Counted from the first letter of the stretch, positions 6,644-14,674 are shown. The stretch is DNA of 18,585 bases from Bacteroidales bacterium (GCA_017483985.1 JAFUUB010000020.1:1-18585); one strand, 5' to 3'. The notes: generated by a model from the sequence alone, not told the origin. Translations and numbers: made by a program.

Positions 6644-7462
6644 ATGATCCATATCGCGCTTCCTCGTTCCGAAGAACACCGTCTGGTCTGGTACCTGGCG
6701 ATGGAGGAATATGTGGCGCATCATCTCTCCGGACTGGTCCCGGCTTCCTCCATCGGGGAGCGGGAAGCCTTCTTCCTCTGGCAGGTCCCGCCGACGGTCA
6801 TTTTCGGCCGGAACCAGGATATGGAAGCCGAAGTCAATGTCCCTTGGTGCCGCTCCCACGGCGTCCGCTTCTTTCGCCGCAAGAGCGGGGGAGGCTGCGT
6901 GTATGCGGACATGGGGAACCTCATGCTGTCCTATGTCTGCGACCGGACCGACGTGGGCTTCACCTTCGACCGGTTCCTGCAGCGGCTGGCCCTGACCTTG
7001 CGGCAGTTGGGCCTGGATGCCGAAAAGTCCGGCCGGAACGATATCCTGGTCGGGGGACGCAAAGTCTCGGGCAATGCCTATACGCTTCTGCCGAAAGCCA
7101 GTATCGTCCATGGCACCATGCTGTATGACAGTGACTTCGAGGCCATGATCCAGGCGATAACCCGGTCCCGTGAAAAGATCGGGAGCAAGGGCGTCGCCTC
7201 CGTGCGGCAGCGGGTCACTAATGTGAAGGAAGAGCTGGAGCGGATCGGCCGCCCGGTATCGCTGGAGGCGTTCCGCGGGCATCTGCTGCGCAGTTTCTGC
7301 GCGGACCCGGCCGGCCGCCTGCAGGAAGTCGTCCTGGGGGAGGATGCCCTGGCGGAGATCGGGGAGCGGGAAAAGGCCTATCTGGACCCTGCTTTCCTGA
7401 CCGGCCGTCACCACCCCGTGGATGAGATCCTGGCTTACGGGCCCCGGGGCCCCTTTGATTGA
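6644..7462 (+). CDS. lplA: Lipoate-protein ligase A
   Basis: Attaches free lipoate, through lipoyl-AMP, to a specific lysine of lipoyl-domain proteins in the cytoplasm. The 272-residue sequence has the biotin/lipoate ligase core: RRKSGGGCVYADMGNL (78-93, the lipoate-binding loop), GRNDILVGGRKVSGNAY (130-146, with Lys140 as the conserved binding lysine) and HGTML (156-160). It is shorter than E. coli LplA (about 338 residues), so the C-terminal accessory domain is reduced; the last 90 residues still resemble that domain. It is the first gene of the glycine cleavage operon, 31 bases before gcvT, so its main target is inferred to be GcvH two genes downstream. It ends in TGA, which shows that UGA acts as a normal stop in this genome. 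Confidence 0.93.
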   Translation: MIHIALPRSEEHRLVWYLAMEEYVAHHLSGLVPASSIGEREAFFLWQVPPTVIFGRNQDMEAEVNVPWCRSHGVRFFRRKSGGGCVYADMGNLMLSYVCDRTDVGFTFDRFLQRLALTLRQLGLDAEKSGRNDILVGGRKVSGNAYTLLPKASIVHGTMLYDSDFEAMIQAITRSREKIGSKGVASVRQRVTNVKEELERIGRPVSLEAFRGHLLRSFCADPAGRLQEVVLGEDALAEIGEREKAYLDPAFLTGRHHPVDEILAYGPRGPFD

Positions 7463-7493
7463 ACATCGATAAACCATTAATAACGCAAAACTT

Positions 7494-8597
7494 ATGGAAG
7501 AAAACCTGCTGATTACCCCTTTGTACGACAGCCATGTGGCTCTGGGCGCGAAAATGAGCCCCTTCGCCGGCTTCATGATGCCGATCCAGTACTCCAACAT
7601 TACGGATGAGCACAATGCCGTCCGCCACCACGTGGGGATGTTCGACGTCTCCCACATGGGCGAGGTCTTTATCAGCGGACCCGATGCGGAGAAATTTGTC
7701 AACCATATCTTCACCAATGATATCCGCGGCATGCGGGACGGCCAGGTCCTGTACGGCATGATGCTTTATCCGGACGGTGGCACGGTCGATGACCTGCTGG
7801 TCTACAAGGAGTTCGAACCGGACCGTTACCTGCTGGTCATCAATGCGGCCAATATCGCGAAGGATTTCGCCTGGATGCAGGAGCAGTCCGCGGGCTATGA
7901 CGTGGTCGTGGACAACGCTTCCGACAACTGGGGCCAGATCGCGGTCCAGGGCCCGGAGGCCGAGAAGACCCTGGTGGAGATCCTGGGCATGAAAGAAGCG
8001 GCGGAACTGACCTTCTATACGTTCTGCAATGCCGTCGTGGACGGGAAGCGGGTCATCGTCAGCCGGACCGGTTATACGGGCGAAGACGGCTTCGAGATCT
8101 ACGCCACCCCGGAGCAGACCGTCCTGTACTGGAAGCAGCTGCTGGCGGCCGGCGTGACCCCGTGCGGCCTCGGCTGCCGGGATACCCTCCGTTTCGAAGC
8201 GGGACTGCCGCTGTACGGCGACGAACTGAGCGCCGACATCTCCCCGGTCATGGCCGGTCTCGGCATGTTCTGCAAGATGGACAAGCCTGAATTCATCGGC
8301 AAGGAGGCCCTGGCCGACCAGAAAGCCGGTAACATCGCCCGCAAGCTCGTCGGTATCGAGATCGAAGACAAGGCCATCCCGCGCGCCGGTTATCCGGTGG
8401 AGCTGGAAGACGGCACCGAAGTGGGTGTCGTGACGACCGGGTACCACAGCATCTCCCTGGACAAGAGCATCTGCTTCGCCCTGGTCGACAAGGCTTATGC
8501 CGCCCTGGATACCCCGCTGTGGATCCATATCCGCAAGAAGACCTTCCCCGGAAAGGTGGTCAAGAAACGTTTCTATCAGACCAATTATAAGAAATAA
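7494..8597 (+). CDS. gcvT: Aminomethyltransferase (glycine cleavage T protein)
   Basis: Takes the aminomethyl group from lipoylated GcvH, releases ammonia and transfers the methylene carbon to tetrahydrofolate, giving 5,10-methylene-THF. The 367 residues match the usual length of GcvT. Recognisable segments are the PFAGFMMPIQYS region (23-34), MFDVSHMGE (49-57), GGTVDDLLVY (95-104), whose Asp pair includes the catalytic aspartate, and SRTGYTGEDGFEIY near 190, typical of the folate-binding barrel. The C-terminal barrel domain ends in KRFYQTNYKK. An A-rich leader (GCAAAACTT) precedes the ATG, and no Shine-Dalgarno is visible, as expected for Bacteroidota. It is the second gene of the operon, 26 bases before gcvH. 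Confidence 0.96.
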   Translation: MEENLLITPLYDSHVALGAKMSPFAGFMMPIQYSNITDEHNAVRHHVGMFDVSHMGEVFISGPDAEKFVNHIFTNDIRGMRDGQVLYGMMLYPDGGTVDDLLVYKEFEPDRYLLVINAANIAKDFAWMQEQSAGYDVVVDNASDNWGQIAVQGPEAEKTLVEILGMKEAAELTFYTFCNAVVDGKRVIVSRTGYTGEDGFEIYATPEQTVLYWKQLLAAGVTPCGLGCRDTLRFEAGLPLYGDELSADISPVMAGLGMFCKMDKPEFIGKEALADQKAGNIARKLVGIEIEDKAIPRAGYPVELEDGTEVGVVTTGYHSISLDKSICFALVDKAYAALDTPLWIHIRKKTFPGKVVKKRFYQTNYKK

Positions 8598-8623
8598 TCA
8601 TAAACAATTAAACTTCAATAACT

Positions 8624-9001
8624 ATGAGCAAAGTACTTGAAGGACTCCTTTATAGCGAGTCCCACGAATGGGTCAAAGTCGAAGGCGACATCGCCGTCAT
8701 CGGCGTTTCCGATTTCGCCCAGAAAGAGATGGGCAACATCACCTATGTAGACCTGCCCGACGTGGACGACGAGGTGGAGGCCGGCGAGGATTTCGGCGCC
8801 CTTGAGAGCGTCAAGGCTGCCAGCGACCTGATCAGCCCGGTCAGCGGCACCGTCACCGAGGTGAACGAAGCCCTCGAGGACGAGCCGGAACGCATCAACC
8901 AGGATGCCTACGAGAACTGGATCATCAAGGTGCAGATGAGCGACAAGTCCGAACTGGACGCCCTCATGGATGCCGCGGCTTACCAGAAAGCGACCGAATA
9001 A
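8624..9001 (+). CDS. gcvH: Glycine cleavage system H protein (lipoyl carrier)
   Basis: The 125-residue lipoyl carrier that shuttles the aminomethyl intermediate between the P, T and L proteins. The N-terminal SESHEWVKVEGD and the lipoylation site ALESVKAASDLISPVSG are diagnostic; Lys64 is the residue that carries lipoate. The protein is strongly acidic, as usual for the family, and its length is normal. It sits between gcvT and gcvPA. The gap to gcvPA is only 6 bases, indicating co-translation. The lipoate ligase gene at the front of the operon supplies the modification. Confidence 0.97.
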   Translation: MSKVLEGLLYSESHEWVKVEGDIAVIGVSDFAQKEMGNITYVDLPDVDDEVEAGEDFGALESVKAASDLISPVSGTVTEVNEALEDEPERINQDAYENWIIKVQMSDKSELDALMDAAAYQKATE

Positions 9002-9007
9002 GCGACC

Positions 9008-10333
9008 ATGGGTACATTCGCCTATTTCCCCCATACCGAGGAGGATATCCGCATGATGCTGGAGCGGATCGGGGTGGACAGCCTCGATGCGCTCTACAGC
9101 GATGTGCCGGAGGATTGCCTCTACAAGGGTGAGTATGACCTGCCGGACGCCATGTCCGAGCAGGAGGTCCGGGCTTTCTTCGAGGACCTGGACAAGAAAA
9201 ACACGAAGCTGAAGGTGTTCGTCGGCGCCGGCGCGTATGACCACTACACTCCGTCCGTGGTTCCGTACCTGACGGCCCGCAGCGAATTCCTGACGGCCTA
9301 TACGCCGTACCAGGCTGAAATCTCCCAGGGAACGCTCCGCTACATCTTTGAGTATCAGAGCATGATCTGCGAACTGACCGGCATGGACATCAGCAATGCA
9401 TCCATGTACGACGGACCGACGGCGGCTGCCGAGGCCGTCCGCATGGCGATCGCCTGCACCAAGAAGAAGCCCCGCGTGCTCCTTTCCAAGGGCCTGCTCC
9501 CGAATGTGCTGAAAGTCGTCGAGACCTATTCCCGTTTCCATGGGACCCCGCTGGGTTATGTGGAGACGGAGAATGGACGGACGAGCCTGGAGAGCCTGAA
9601 GAAGGAACTGGCCGCCGGGGATGTGGCGGGCGTCATCCTTCCTGCCGTCAACCGGTACGGCATCATCGAGGACTACACCGGCTTTGCCGAGGCGGTCCAC
9701 GAGGCCAAGGGAATCGTCGTCGAGTACTGCGATCCCTCCGCCCTGGCCGTGATCAAGACCCCTGGTGAATGGGACTTCGACGTGGCCGTCGGCGACGGTC
9801 AGCCGCTGGGTATCCCGCTGTGCTATGGCGGTCCGTACGTGGGCTTCATGGCCTGCCGCAAGGACTATGTCCGCAAGATGCCGGGCCGTATCGTCGGCCA
9901 GACCACGGATGCCGAAGGGAAGCGCTGCTACGTGCTGACCCTCCAGGCCCGCGAGCAGCATATCCGCCGCGAGAAGGCGACCAGCAACATCTGCTCTAAC
10001 GAGAGCCTGATGGCCCTGTTCGTGACCATCTACGCCTCCCTGATGGGACCGGATGGCCTGAAGAAGGTCAATTGCCTGAGTTACGGCGGTGCCCATTACC
10101 TCCACGACGAGCTGCTGAAGACCGGCAAGTTCGAGGAAGTCTTCGACGCTCCGTTTCTCAAGGAATTCGTACTCAAGCCGCTGGTCCCTGTCGACAAGCT
10201 CCAGCAGAAGCTGCTGGACGGCGGTTTCTTCGCGGCCCTGCAGACCGAGGAAGGCTATGTCAGTTTCTGTGTAACCGAAAAACGCACCAAGGAGGAAATC
10301 GACGCCTTGGTCGCCCTGGTAAAGGAGGTCTAA
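9008..10333 (+). CDS. gcvPA: Glycine dehydrogenase (decarboxylating) subunit 1
   Basis: N-terminal half of the P protein, a PLP enzyme that decarboxylates glycine and loads the aminomethyl group onto GcvH. At 441 residues it is the standard length for the split, P1-type subunit, and it starts with the family's FAYFPHTEEDIRMML. Other family segments are YTPYQAEISQGTLRYIFEYQ and the YDGPTAAAEA loop. It does not carry the PLP lysine, which is on subunit 2; the active enzyme is a heterotetramer of both. It is in the same reading frame as gcvH and gcvPB, 6 bases after the former and 3 before the latter. Its last codons contain a canonical Shine-Dalgarno that can serve gcvPB. Confidence 0.96.
   Translation: MGTFAYFPHTEEDIRMMLERIGVDSLDALYSDVPEDCLYKGEYDLPDAMSEQEVRAFFEDLDKKNTKLKVFVGAGAYDHYTPSVVPYLTARSEFLTAYTPYQAEISQGTLRYIFEYQSMICELTGMDISNASMYDGPTAAAEAVRMAIACTKKKPRVLLSKGLLPNVLKVVETYSRFHGTPLGYVETENGRTSLESLKKELAAGDVAGVILPAVNRYGIIEDYTGFAEAVHEAKGIVVEYCDPSALAVIKTPGEWDFDVAVGDGQPLGIPLCYGGPYVGFMACRKDYVRKMPGRIVGQTTDAEGKRCYVLTLQAREQHIRREKATSNICSNESLMALFVTIYASLMGPDGLKKVNCLSYGGAHYLHDELLKTGKFEEVFDAPFLKEFVLKPLVPVDKLQQKLLDGGFFAALQTEEGYVSFCVTEKRTKEEIDALVALVKEV
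10321..10329 (+). promoter_or_regulatory. Shine-Dalgarno AAAGGAGGT for gcvPB
   Basis: A perfect anti-Shine-Dalgarno complement, 7 bases before the gcvPB ATG, lying inside the last codons of gcvPA (Lys-Glu-Val). Most genes in this window have no such signal. The codons may also simply encode VKEV by chance. Confidence 0.5.
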
Positions 10334-10336
10334 GCC

Positions 10337-11752
10337 ATGAAGTATTACGATAAGCTGGTTTTCGAACTCTCGAAAGAAGGCAGAAGGGGATTCACCCTTC
10401 CGGAAAACAAGTATGGCCGCTGTGTCAAGGAACTCCCGGAAGGACTCCGCCGCGCATCCGCGCCGGCGCTTCCGCAGGTAAGCGAAATCGACGTGGTCCG
10501 TCATTATACGAACCTTTCCCAAATGAACTTCGGCGTGGATACGGGCTTCTACCCGCTGGGCAGCTGCACCATGAAGTACAACCCGAAGATCAATGAGGAG
10601 GTGGCGAACATGCCGGGCTTCCAGGCGCTGCATCCGCTGCAGCCTGCCTGTACCGTTCCTGGAGCTCAGGCGGTCTATGAAGGTATGGACAAGGCGCTTG
10701 CCGCCATCACGGGAATGGCGCATTTCACCTTCCTTCCGTGCGCCGGTGCCCATGGTGAACTGACCGGCCTGATGATCATGCGGCAGTACCACATGAGTCG
10801 CGGCGACCTCAAACGCACGAAGGTGATCGTACCGGACAGCGCGCATGGCACCAACCCGGCCAGCGCCGCGGTCTGCGGCCTGGAAGTCGTCGAGGTCAAG
10901 TCCAATGCGATGGGACTCGTCGACGTGGAGGCCCTGAAGCCGCTGCTGGGCGACGACATCGCCGGCATCATGATGACCAACCCGAACACCCTGGGCCTCT
11001 TTGAAAAGGACATCCGGGAAATCGCGGCCCTGGTCCACGAATGCGGCGGTCTGCTCTATTATGACGGGGCGAACATGAACCCGCTGCTGGGTATGGTCCG
11101 TCCGGGTGACATGGGCTTCGACATCATGCACCTGAACCTGCACAAGACCTTCTCCACGCCGCACGGCGGCGGCGGTCCGGGCTCCGGTCCGGTCGGCGTG
11201 GCCGCCCACCTGGCGCAGTTCCTCCCCGGAACGGTCGTTTCCGGTTTCCATGGCAATTTCGGCGTCATCCTGCGTGCGTATGCCTACATCCTGATGCTTG
11301 GCAGGCAGCACATCAAGTTCGCCGGCAAGTTCGCGACCCTGGCCGCCAACTACGTCAAGGAATCCCTGAAGGATTGCTACAAACTGCCGATCCCGACGGT
11401 CTGCAAGCACGAATTCGTCTATGACGGCCTGGTCAATGACGGAGCCGACAAGGCGCCGGACGGCCATGGCGCGACCACCCTTGACGTGGCCAAGCGCTTG
11501 CTGGACTTCGGTTTCCATGCACCGACGATCTACTTCCCGCTGCTCTTCCACCAGGCCCTGATGATCGAGCCGACGGAGACGGAATCGAAGGAGACCATTG
11601 ATGCCTTCATCGAAGTGATGCGCCAGATCGCGGCGGAAGCGGCCGAGGATCCGATAATCCTGCGGGAAGCCCCGCACAACGCGCCGATCCGCCGTCCCGA
11701 CGAGACGACGGCCGCGCGCCAGCCGATCCTCAAGTACCAGGATACGCTATGA
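10337..11752 (+). CDS. gcvPB: Glycine dehydrogenase (decarboxylating) subunit 2
   Basis: C-terminal half of the split P protein, carrying the PLP-binding lysine. The 471 residues match the P2 subunit length. HLNLHKTFSTPHGGGGPGSGP gives Lys270 as the internal aldimine, and PDSAHGTNPASA (167-178) and MTNPNTLGLFE are typical family segments; the C-terminus ends in the usual HNAPIRR plus a short tail. It starts 3 bases after gcvPA, with a strong Shine-Dalgarno in the end of that gene. The last base of its final codon and its stop overlap the lpd start as ATGA, so lpd translation is coupled. gcvP is a single fused gene in many bacteria, so the split form is a distinguishing trait of this lineage. 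Confidence 0.96.
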   Translation: MKYYDKLVFELSKEGRRGFTLPENKYGRCVKELPEGLRRASAPALPQVSEIDVVRHYTNLSQMNFGVDTGFYPLGSCTMKYNPKINEEVANMPGFQALHPLQPACTVPGAQAVYEGMDKALAAITGMAHFTFLPCAGAHGELTGLMIMRQYHMSRGDLKRTKVIVPDSAHGTNPASAAVCGLEVVEVKSNAMGLVDVEALKPLLGDDIAGIMMTNPNTLGLFEKDIREIAALVHECGGLLYYDGANMNPLLGMVRPGDMGFDIMHLNLHKTFSTPHGGGGPGSGPVGVAAHLAQFLPGTVVSGFHGNFGVILRAYAYILMLGRQHIKFAGKFATLAANYVKESLKDCYKLPIPTVCKHEFVYDGLVNDGADKAPDGHGATTLDVAKRLLDFGFHAPTIYFPLLFHQALMIEPTETESKETIDAFIEVMRQIAAEAAEDPIILREAPHNAPIRRPDETTAARQPILKYQDTL

Positions 11753-13140
11753 GACTGATCATTATCGGAGCAGGGCCCGGCGGTTATGAGACCGCCGTGG
11801 CCGCTGCCCGCAAAGGCCTCGAGGTGACCATCATCTCGGAGGGCCCGGTCGGGGGGACCTGCCTGAACGAAGGGTGCATCCCGACCAAGAGTTTCTGCCG
11901 CAATGCGGAACTGCTCGAGGATTTGGCCAAGGCTTCAACCTTCGGTATCGATAACCTTCAATATGAATTTGATTTTTCGAAGGTTGTCGCCAGGAAGGAA
12001 GAGGTCGTCGGCCAGCTCCGCCAGGGCGTTGAGTTCCTGCTGGGCGGGAAGGGGATCACCCTGCTGCGGGGCAAGGCTTCCTTCAAGGATGCCCATACCG
12101 TGCGGGTTGCGTCGGAGGATCCGGCGGTGGACGGAACGGAGGTCAGCGGCGATTATATCATCGTTGCGACCGGCTCGTATTCGGCCAGCCTGCCGATTCC
12201 CGGGGCGGACCTGGAAGGGGTGCTCACTTCGAAGGAAATGCTCGAACTGACGGCCGTGCCCCGGCGTCTCTGCGTCATCGGCGCCGGTGTGATCGGACTG
12301 GAATTCGCCTCGATCTTCAAGAGCTTCGGTTCCGAGGTCAGCGTGGTGGAATTCTGCAAGGAAATCTTGCCGCGGTTCGATACGGACCTGGCCAAACGCC
12401 TGAAACAGGCCCTTTCCAAGCGGGGTATCTCCATTGAAACTTCAGCCCAGGTCCAGTCTATAGAAAAGACGGAGGAAGGCTTGAAGGTGACCTACCTGAA
12501 GAAGGACAAGCCGGTTGAGGTCGTCGCCGACAAGGTGCTGATGGCCGTCGGCCGCCGTCCGAACGTGGGGGCGGTCAACCTATCCGATGCCGGCATCGAA
12601 TTCGGGCCGAGAGGCATCGTCGTGGACGGGGACATGCGGACCAATGTCCCGCATATCTTTGCCATCGGGGATGTCGTGGGCGGCTATATGCTGGCCCATG
12701 TGGCGACGTTCCAGGGTTTGCGTGCGCTGGCCGCCATCCTCGGCGAGCCGTGAGACATCGACCTCTCGATCGTTCCGGCGGCGGTCTTCACGCATCCGGA
12801 GGCGGCGACGGTCGGAAAGACGGAAGATGAGTGCAAGGCGGCCGGAATCCCGGTCAAATGCCTGAAATCCTTCTTCCGGGCCAATGGCAAGGCGCTGAGC
12901 ATGGATGAGCCGGACGGGTACGTGAAGCTCGTCGTGGCGGCGGAAGGCCAGCCGGAAGGCTCCCCGTGGGAATGCGGCCGGATCCTGGGCTGCCACCTGT
13001 TCGGGGCGCACAGCGCCGACCTGGTGCAGGAGGTCGCGGCCCTGATGAACCGCAAGGCCACGCTGGCCGAGTTCCAGGCGGTCATCCACGGTCATCCGAC
13101 CCTGGGCGAGGTCATCCAGTCGGCGGCCCATTCCGCCTAG
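11749..13140 (+). pseudogene. lpd: Dihydrolipoamide dehydrogenase, interrupted by an in-frame UGA at codon 335
   Basis: The L protein (E3), a FAD/NAD flavoenzyme that reoxidises the dihydrolipoyl arm of GcvH. The N-terminal part (11749-12753, 334 residues) has GAGPGG (7-12), the redox disulfide GGTCLNEGCIPTKS (Cys38/Cys43), the NAD-binding GAGVIGLEFAS, and the FAD-contact segment ending in AIGDV. A TGA at 12751-12753 follows GEP, but the same frame continues without shift to 13140, encoding the dimer-interface domain with FTHPEAATVG and the catalytic HGHPTLGEV (His449/Glu454). Read through, it is 463 residues, a normal Lpd length. Truncated at the UGA it would lack the catalytic His-Glu pair and the dimer interface, so it should be inactive. 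Nonsense mutation, assembly error or recoding are all possible. It is the last gene of the gcv operon, overlapping gcvPB by 4 bases. Confidence 0.88.
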
Positions 13141-13181
13141 AAAAAACAGGAAACCCGGCGTGCAGCCGGGTTTCTTTATTT
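13141..13181. terminator. Bidirectional intrinsic terminator
   Basis: Perfect 10-bp stem GAAACCCGGC / GCCGGGTTTC (13150-13159 and 13165-13174) with loop GTGCA. TTTATTT follows on the plus strand, and AAAAAA precedes it, giving a U-tract on the minus strand. It starts right after the lpd stop (13140) and overlaps the minus-strand HAD gene stop at 13176, so it ends both convergent transcripts. Confidence 0.88.
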
Positions 13182-13814
13182 CAGGAATTCCTCGATCGGA
13201 ACGGTCCAGTCGCTGTTGCCCTGCGGGCAGAGGGTGTGGAGGCCCAGGCGGGCGGCGGTGGCGACATTGCGCTCCCCGTCGTCGATGAACAGGGTCTCTT
13301 CAGGCCGGAATCCCTCGGCATCCAGGACGTGGCGGAAAATCTGCTCTCCCGGTTTCATCATCCGGAGGTCACAGCTGAAGTAGAGATGGTCGAAATAATC
13401 GTCCATCGGACGGCCGGGCTCCCGGTCGGATGCGGTACGGCTGAAGGCCGGACTGTGGGCCCATGCGGTGATGAACGGATTGGTGTTGGACAGCAGGACG
13501 GTCCGGTATCCGCGCCGGCGCAGTTCCAGCAGCTTGTCGAGGTTGCGCTGCGGCAGGTCCAGGATGTAACCCTTCCAGGCATAGGCACATTCATCCCAAC
13601 TCAATTCCCTGCCTGTCCATGCACTGAGTTGCTTTCGGAAGTCTTCGCAGGAGATCCGTCCCCCTTCCAGGTCTCCGAAGAGTCCCGTCTGGACACAGGG
13701 ATCCAGCAGCCGGCGGGCATCGGCCAGACCGATCTCCTCGAAGCGGTGGATGGCCTGTTCGTATCCGAGGGAGAAGACGACGCCTCCCATGTCGAAAATG
13801 AGATTCTTGATCAT
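13176..13814 (-). CDS. HAD-superfamily hydrolase, YihX-like phosphatase family
   Basis: A 212-residue haloacid-dehalogenase-superfamily protein, probably a small-molecule phosphatase. Motif I is NLIFDMGGVV (nucleophile Asp8), motif II LLSNTN, motif III Lys in MMKPGEQIF and motif IV FIDDGERNV. The second residue of the usual DxD in motif I is Gly (DMG), so the general acid/base Asp is missing; related YihX-type proteins have DxGN or DxGG here, so this is a family trait, but it may change chemistry. The cap is alpha-helical (HAD subfamily IA). The frame extends upstream to 13919, but the residues before MIKNLIFDMGG do not look like a HAD N-terminus, and the extension overlaps the promoter of the next gene, so the ATG at 13814 is chosen. 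It is convergent with lpd. No strong promoter was found on this strand. Confidence 0.87.
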   Translation of the reverse strand: MIKNLIFDMGGVVFSLGYEQAIHRFEEIGLADARRLLDPCVQTGLFGDLEGGRISCEDFRKQLSAWTGRELSWDECAYAWKGYILDLPQRNLDKLLELRRRGYRTVLLSNTNPFITAWAHSPAFSRTASDREPGRPMDDYFDHLYFSCDLRMMKPGEQIFRHVLDAEGFRPEETLFIDDGERNVATAARLGLHTLCPQGNSDWTVPIEEFLK

Positions 13815-13847
13815 GGGCGCGAAGATACACATTTTCCGGCCAAGAAC

Positions 13848-13877
13848 TTGCCTTTCCGGTAAAAAACGATAACTTTG
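13848..13877 (+). promoter_or_regulatory. Promoter of the coiled-coil protein gene
   Basis: TTG at 13848-13850, 19 bases, TAACTTTG at 13870-13877, a full match to the TTG-N19-TAnnTTTG pattern. Transcription would start near 13884, leaving an A-rich leader of about 44 bases before the ATG at 13928. It lies just upstream of the divergent HAD gene, inside the spurious N-terminal extension of that frame. Confidence 0.65.
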
Positions 13878-13927
13878 CGTAGATTCGTCAACCACAAAAC
13901 CATTGAATAATCTAAACAATCCATAGC

Positions 13928-14674
13928 ATGAAAAGATTCATCATGATCGCCGCCGCCCTGGCGGTTTGCGTCACCCTGGGTGCGCAGAATACGCAGCAAG
14001 TTGTCAAACAGAGCCAGCAGGCCGTCGAGGATGCAGCCCGCCGGAGCAGGGAACAGTCCAAGGTCGCCCAGAACCTGATCGACCGTGGCGAAGCCCAGAT
14101 CAAGCAGGCCAAGCAGCAGGTCGAGAAGAGCAAGTCCGCCCAGAAGGCCTTGAAAGAATCCATCAAGCAGCAGCAGGAGGCCCTGAAACTCCGGAAGCAG
14201 GCGTTGAAACTGCAGAAGAAATCCCTCAAGCTGGATGAGACCGACGCTTCGACCCGCAAGCTGGAGATGAAGCAGATGGAGACCGAGATCAAGCAGCTGG
14301 AGGCCAAGATCAAGGAGGACGGCAAGGAGCTCAAGAAGGTGAGCGACCAGATCAAGGAAGGTCAGGCCGTCATCAAGAAAGCCAATTCAGACATCAAGGC
14401 GAGCAAGAAGTCGGCCAATGCCGCCAAGAAGGCGCATAACGATGCCAAGAAGGACCTGAAAGCAGCTGAAAAACAGCTGAAGGAAGAGGCCAAGGCCGAG
14501 GCTGACAAAGCCAAGGCCGAGGCGTTGGACAAGGCCGCGAGAGAAAAGGTCGAGGCCATGGGTGAGGCGGACCGCAAGGCTGCCGAGGCCCGGGAAAAAG
14601 CCGGGCAGCGGGTAGAGAAGGCGAACGAACAGGTTGAAGCCGTCCGTGACACCCTTCTCCGCCGCATGAACTAG
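13928..14674 (+). CDS. Exported coiled-coil protein of unknown function
   Basis: I do not recognise a family. The 248-residue protein has an export signal (MKRFIMIAAALAVCVTLGA, likely cleaved before QN). The mature part is a Lys/Glu/Gln/Ala-rich rod with continuous coiled-coil character, e.g. KQALKLQKKSLKLDE and the Lys/Glu/Ala-rich region near 150-200. After the signal there is no Phe, Tyr, Trp, Cys or Pro, and only one His and a handful of Gly, which fits a single extended helix or helical hairpin without a globular domain. No lipobox is visible. The gene has a good promoter of its own and starts 113 bases upstream-to-upstream from the HAD gene. Its TAG overlaps the convergent gdhA stop as CTAG. 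Periplasmic spacer or envelope-tethering roles are guesses. Basic charge is high in the first two thirds, with an acidic/Ala-rich tail. Confidence 0.85.
   Translation: MKRFIMIAAALAVCVTLGAQNTQQVVKQSQQAVEDAARRSREQSKVAQNLIDRGEAQIKQAKQQVEKSKSAQKALKESIKQQQEALKLRKQALKLQKKSLKLDETDASTRKLEMKQMETEIKQLEAKIKEDGKELKKVSDQIKEGQAVIKKANSDIKASKKSANAAKKAHNDAKKDLKAAEKQLKEEAKAEADKAKAEALDKAAREKVEAMGEADRKAAEAREKAGQRVEKANEQVEAVRDTLLRRMN

Noticed and set aside
8615..11677. A 1020-codon open frame on the minus strand antisense to gcvH-gcvPA-gcvPB
   Set aside because: gcvH, gcvPA and gcvPB share one phase, and the antisense frame reads exactly the reverse complements of their codons. It stays open because the genes avoid TTA, CTA and TCA. 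The translation has no recognisable domain.
12751..12800. Selenocysteine insertion at the lpd UGA, with a possible SECIS stem TCCGG...CCGGA at 12774-12800
   Set aside because: The stem is only 5 bp with a 17-base loop, the position is a surface loop away from the redox disulfide, and Lpd is not a known selenoprotein. UGA is used as a stop in neighbouring genes.
12966..13862. A plus-strand open frame of 298 codons covering the lpd 3' end and the HAD gene
   Set aside because: It runs through the terminator at 13141-13181 and is antisense to the convincing HAD motifs.
13815..13919. N-terminal extension of the HAD protein
   Set aside because: HAD proteins start close to motif I. The extension overlaps the promoter of the coiled-coil gene, and its residues look non-coding.
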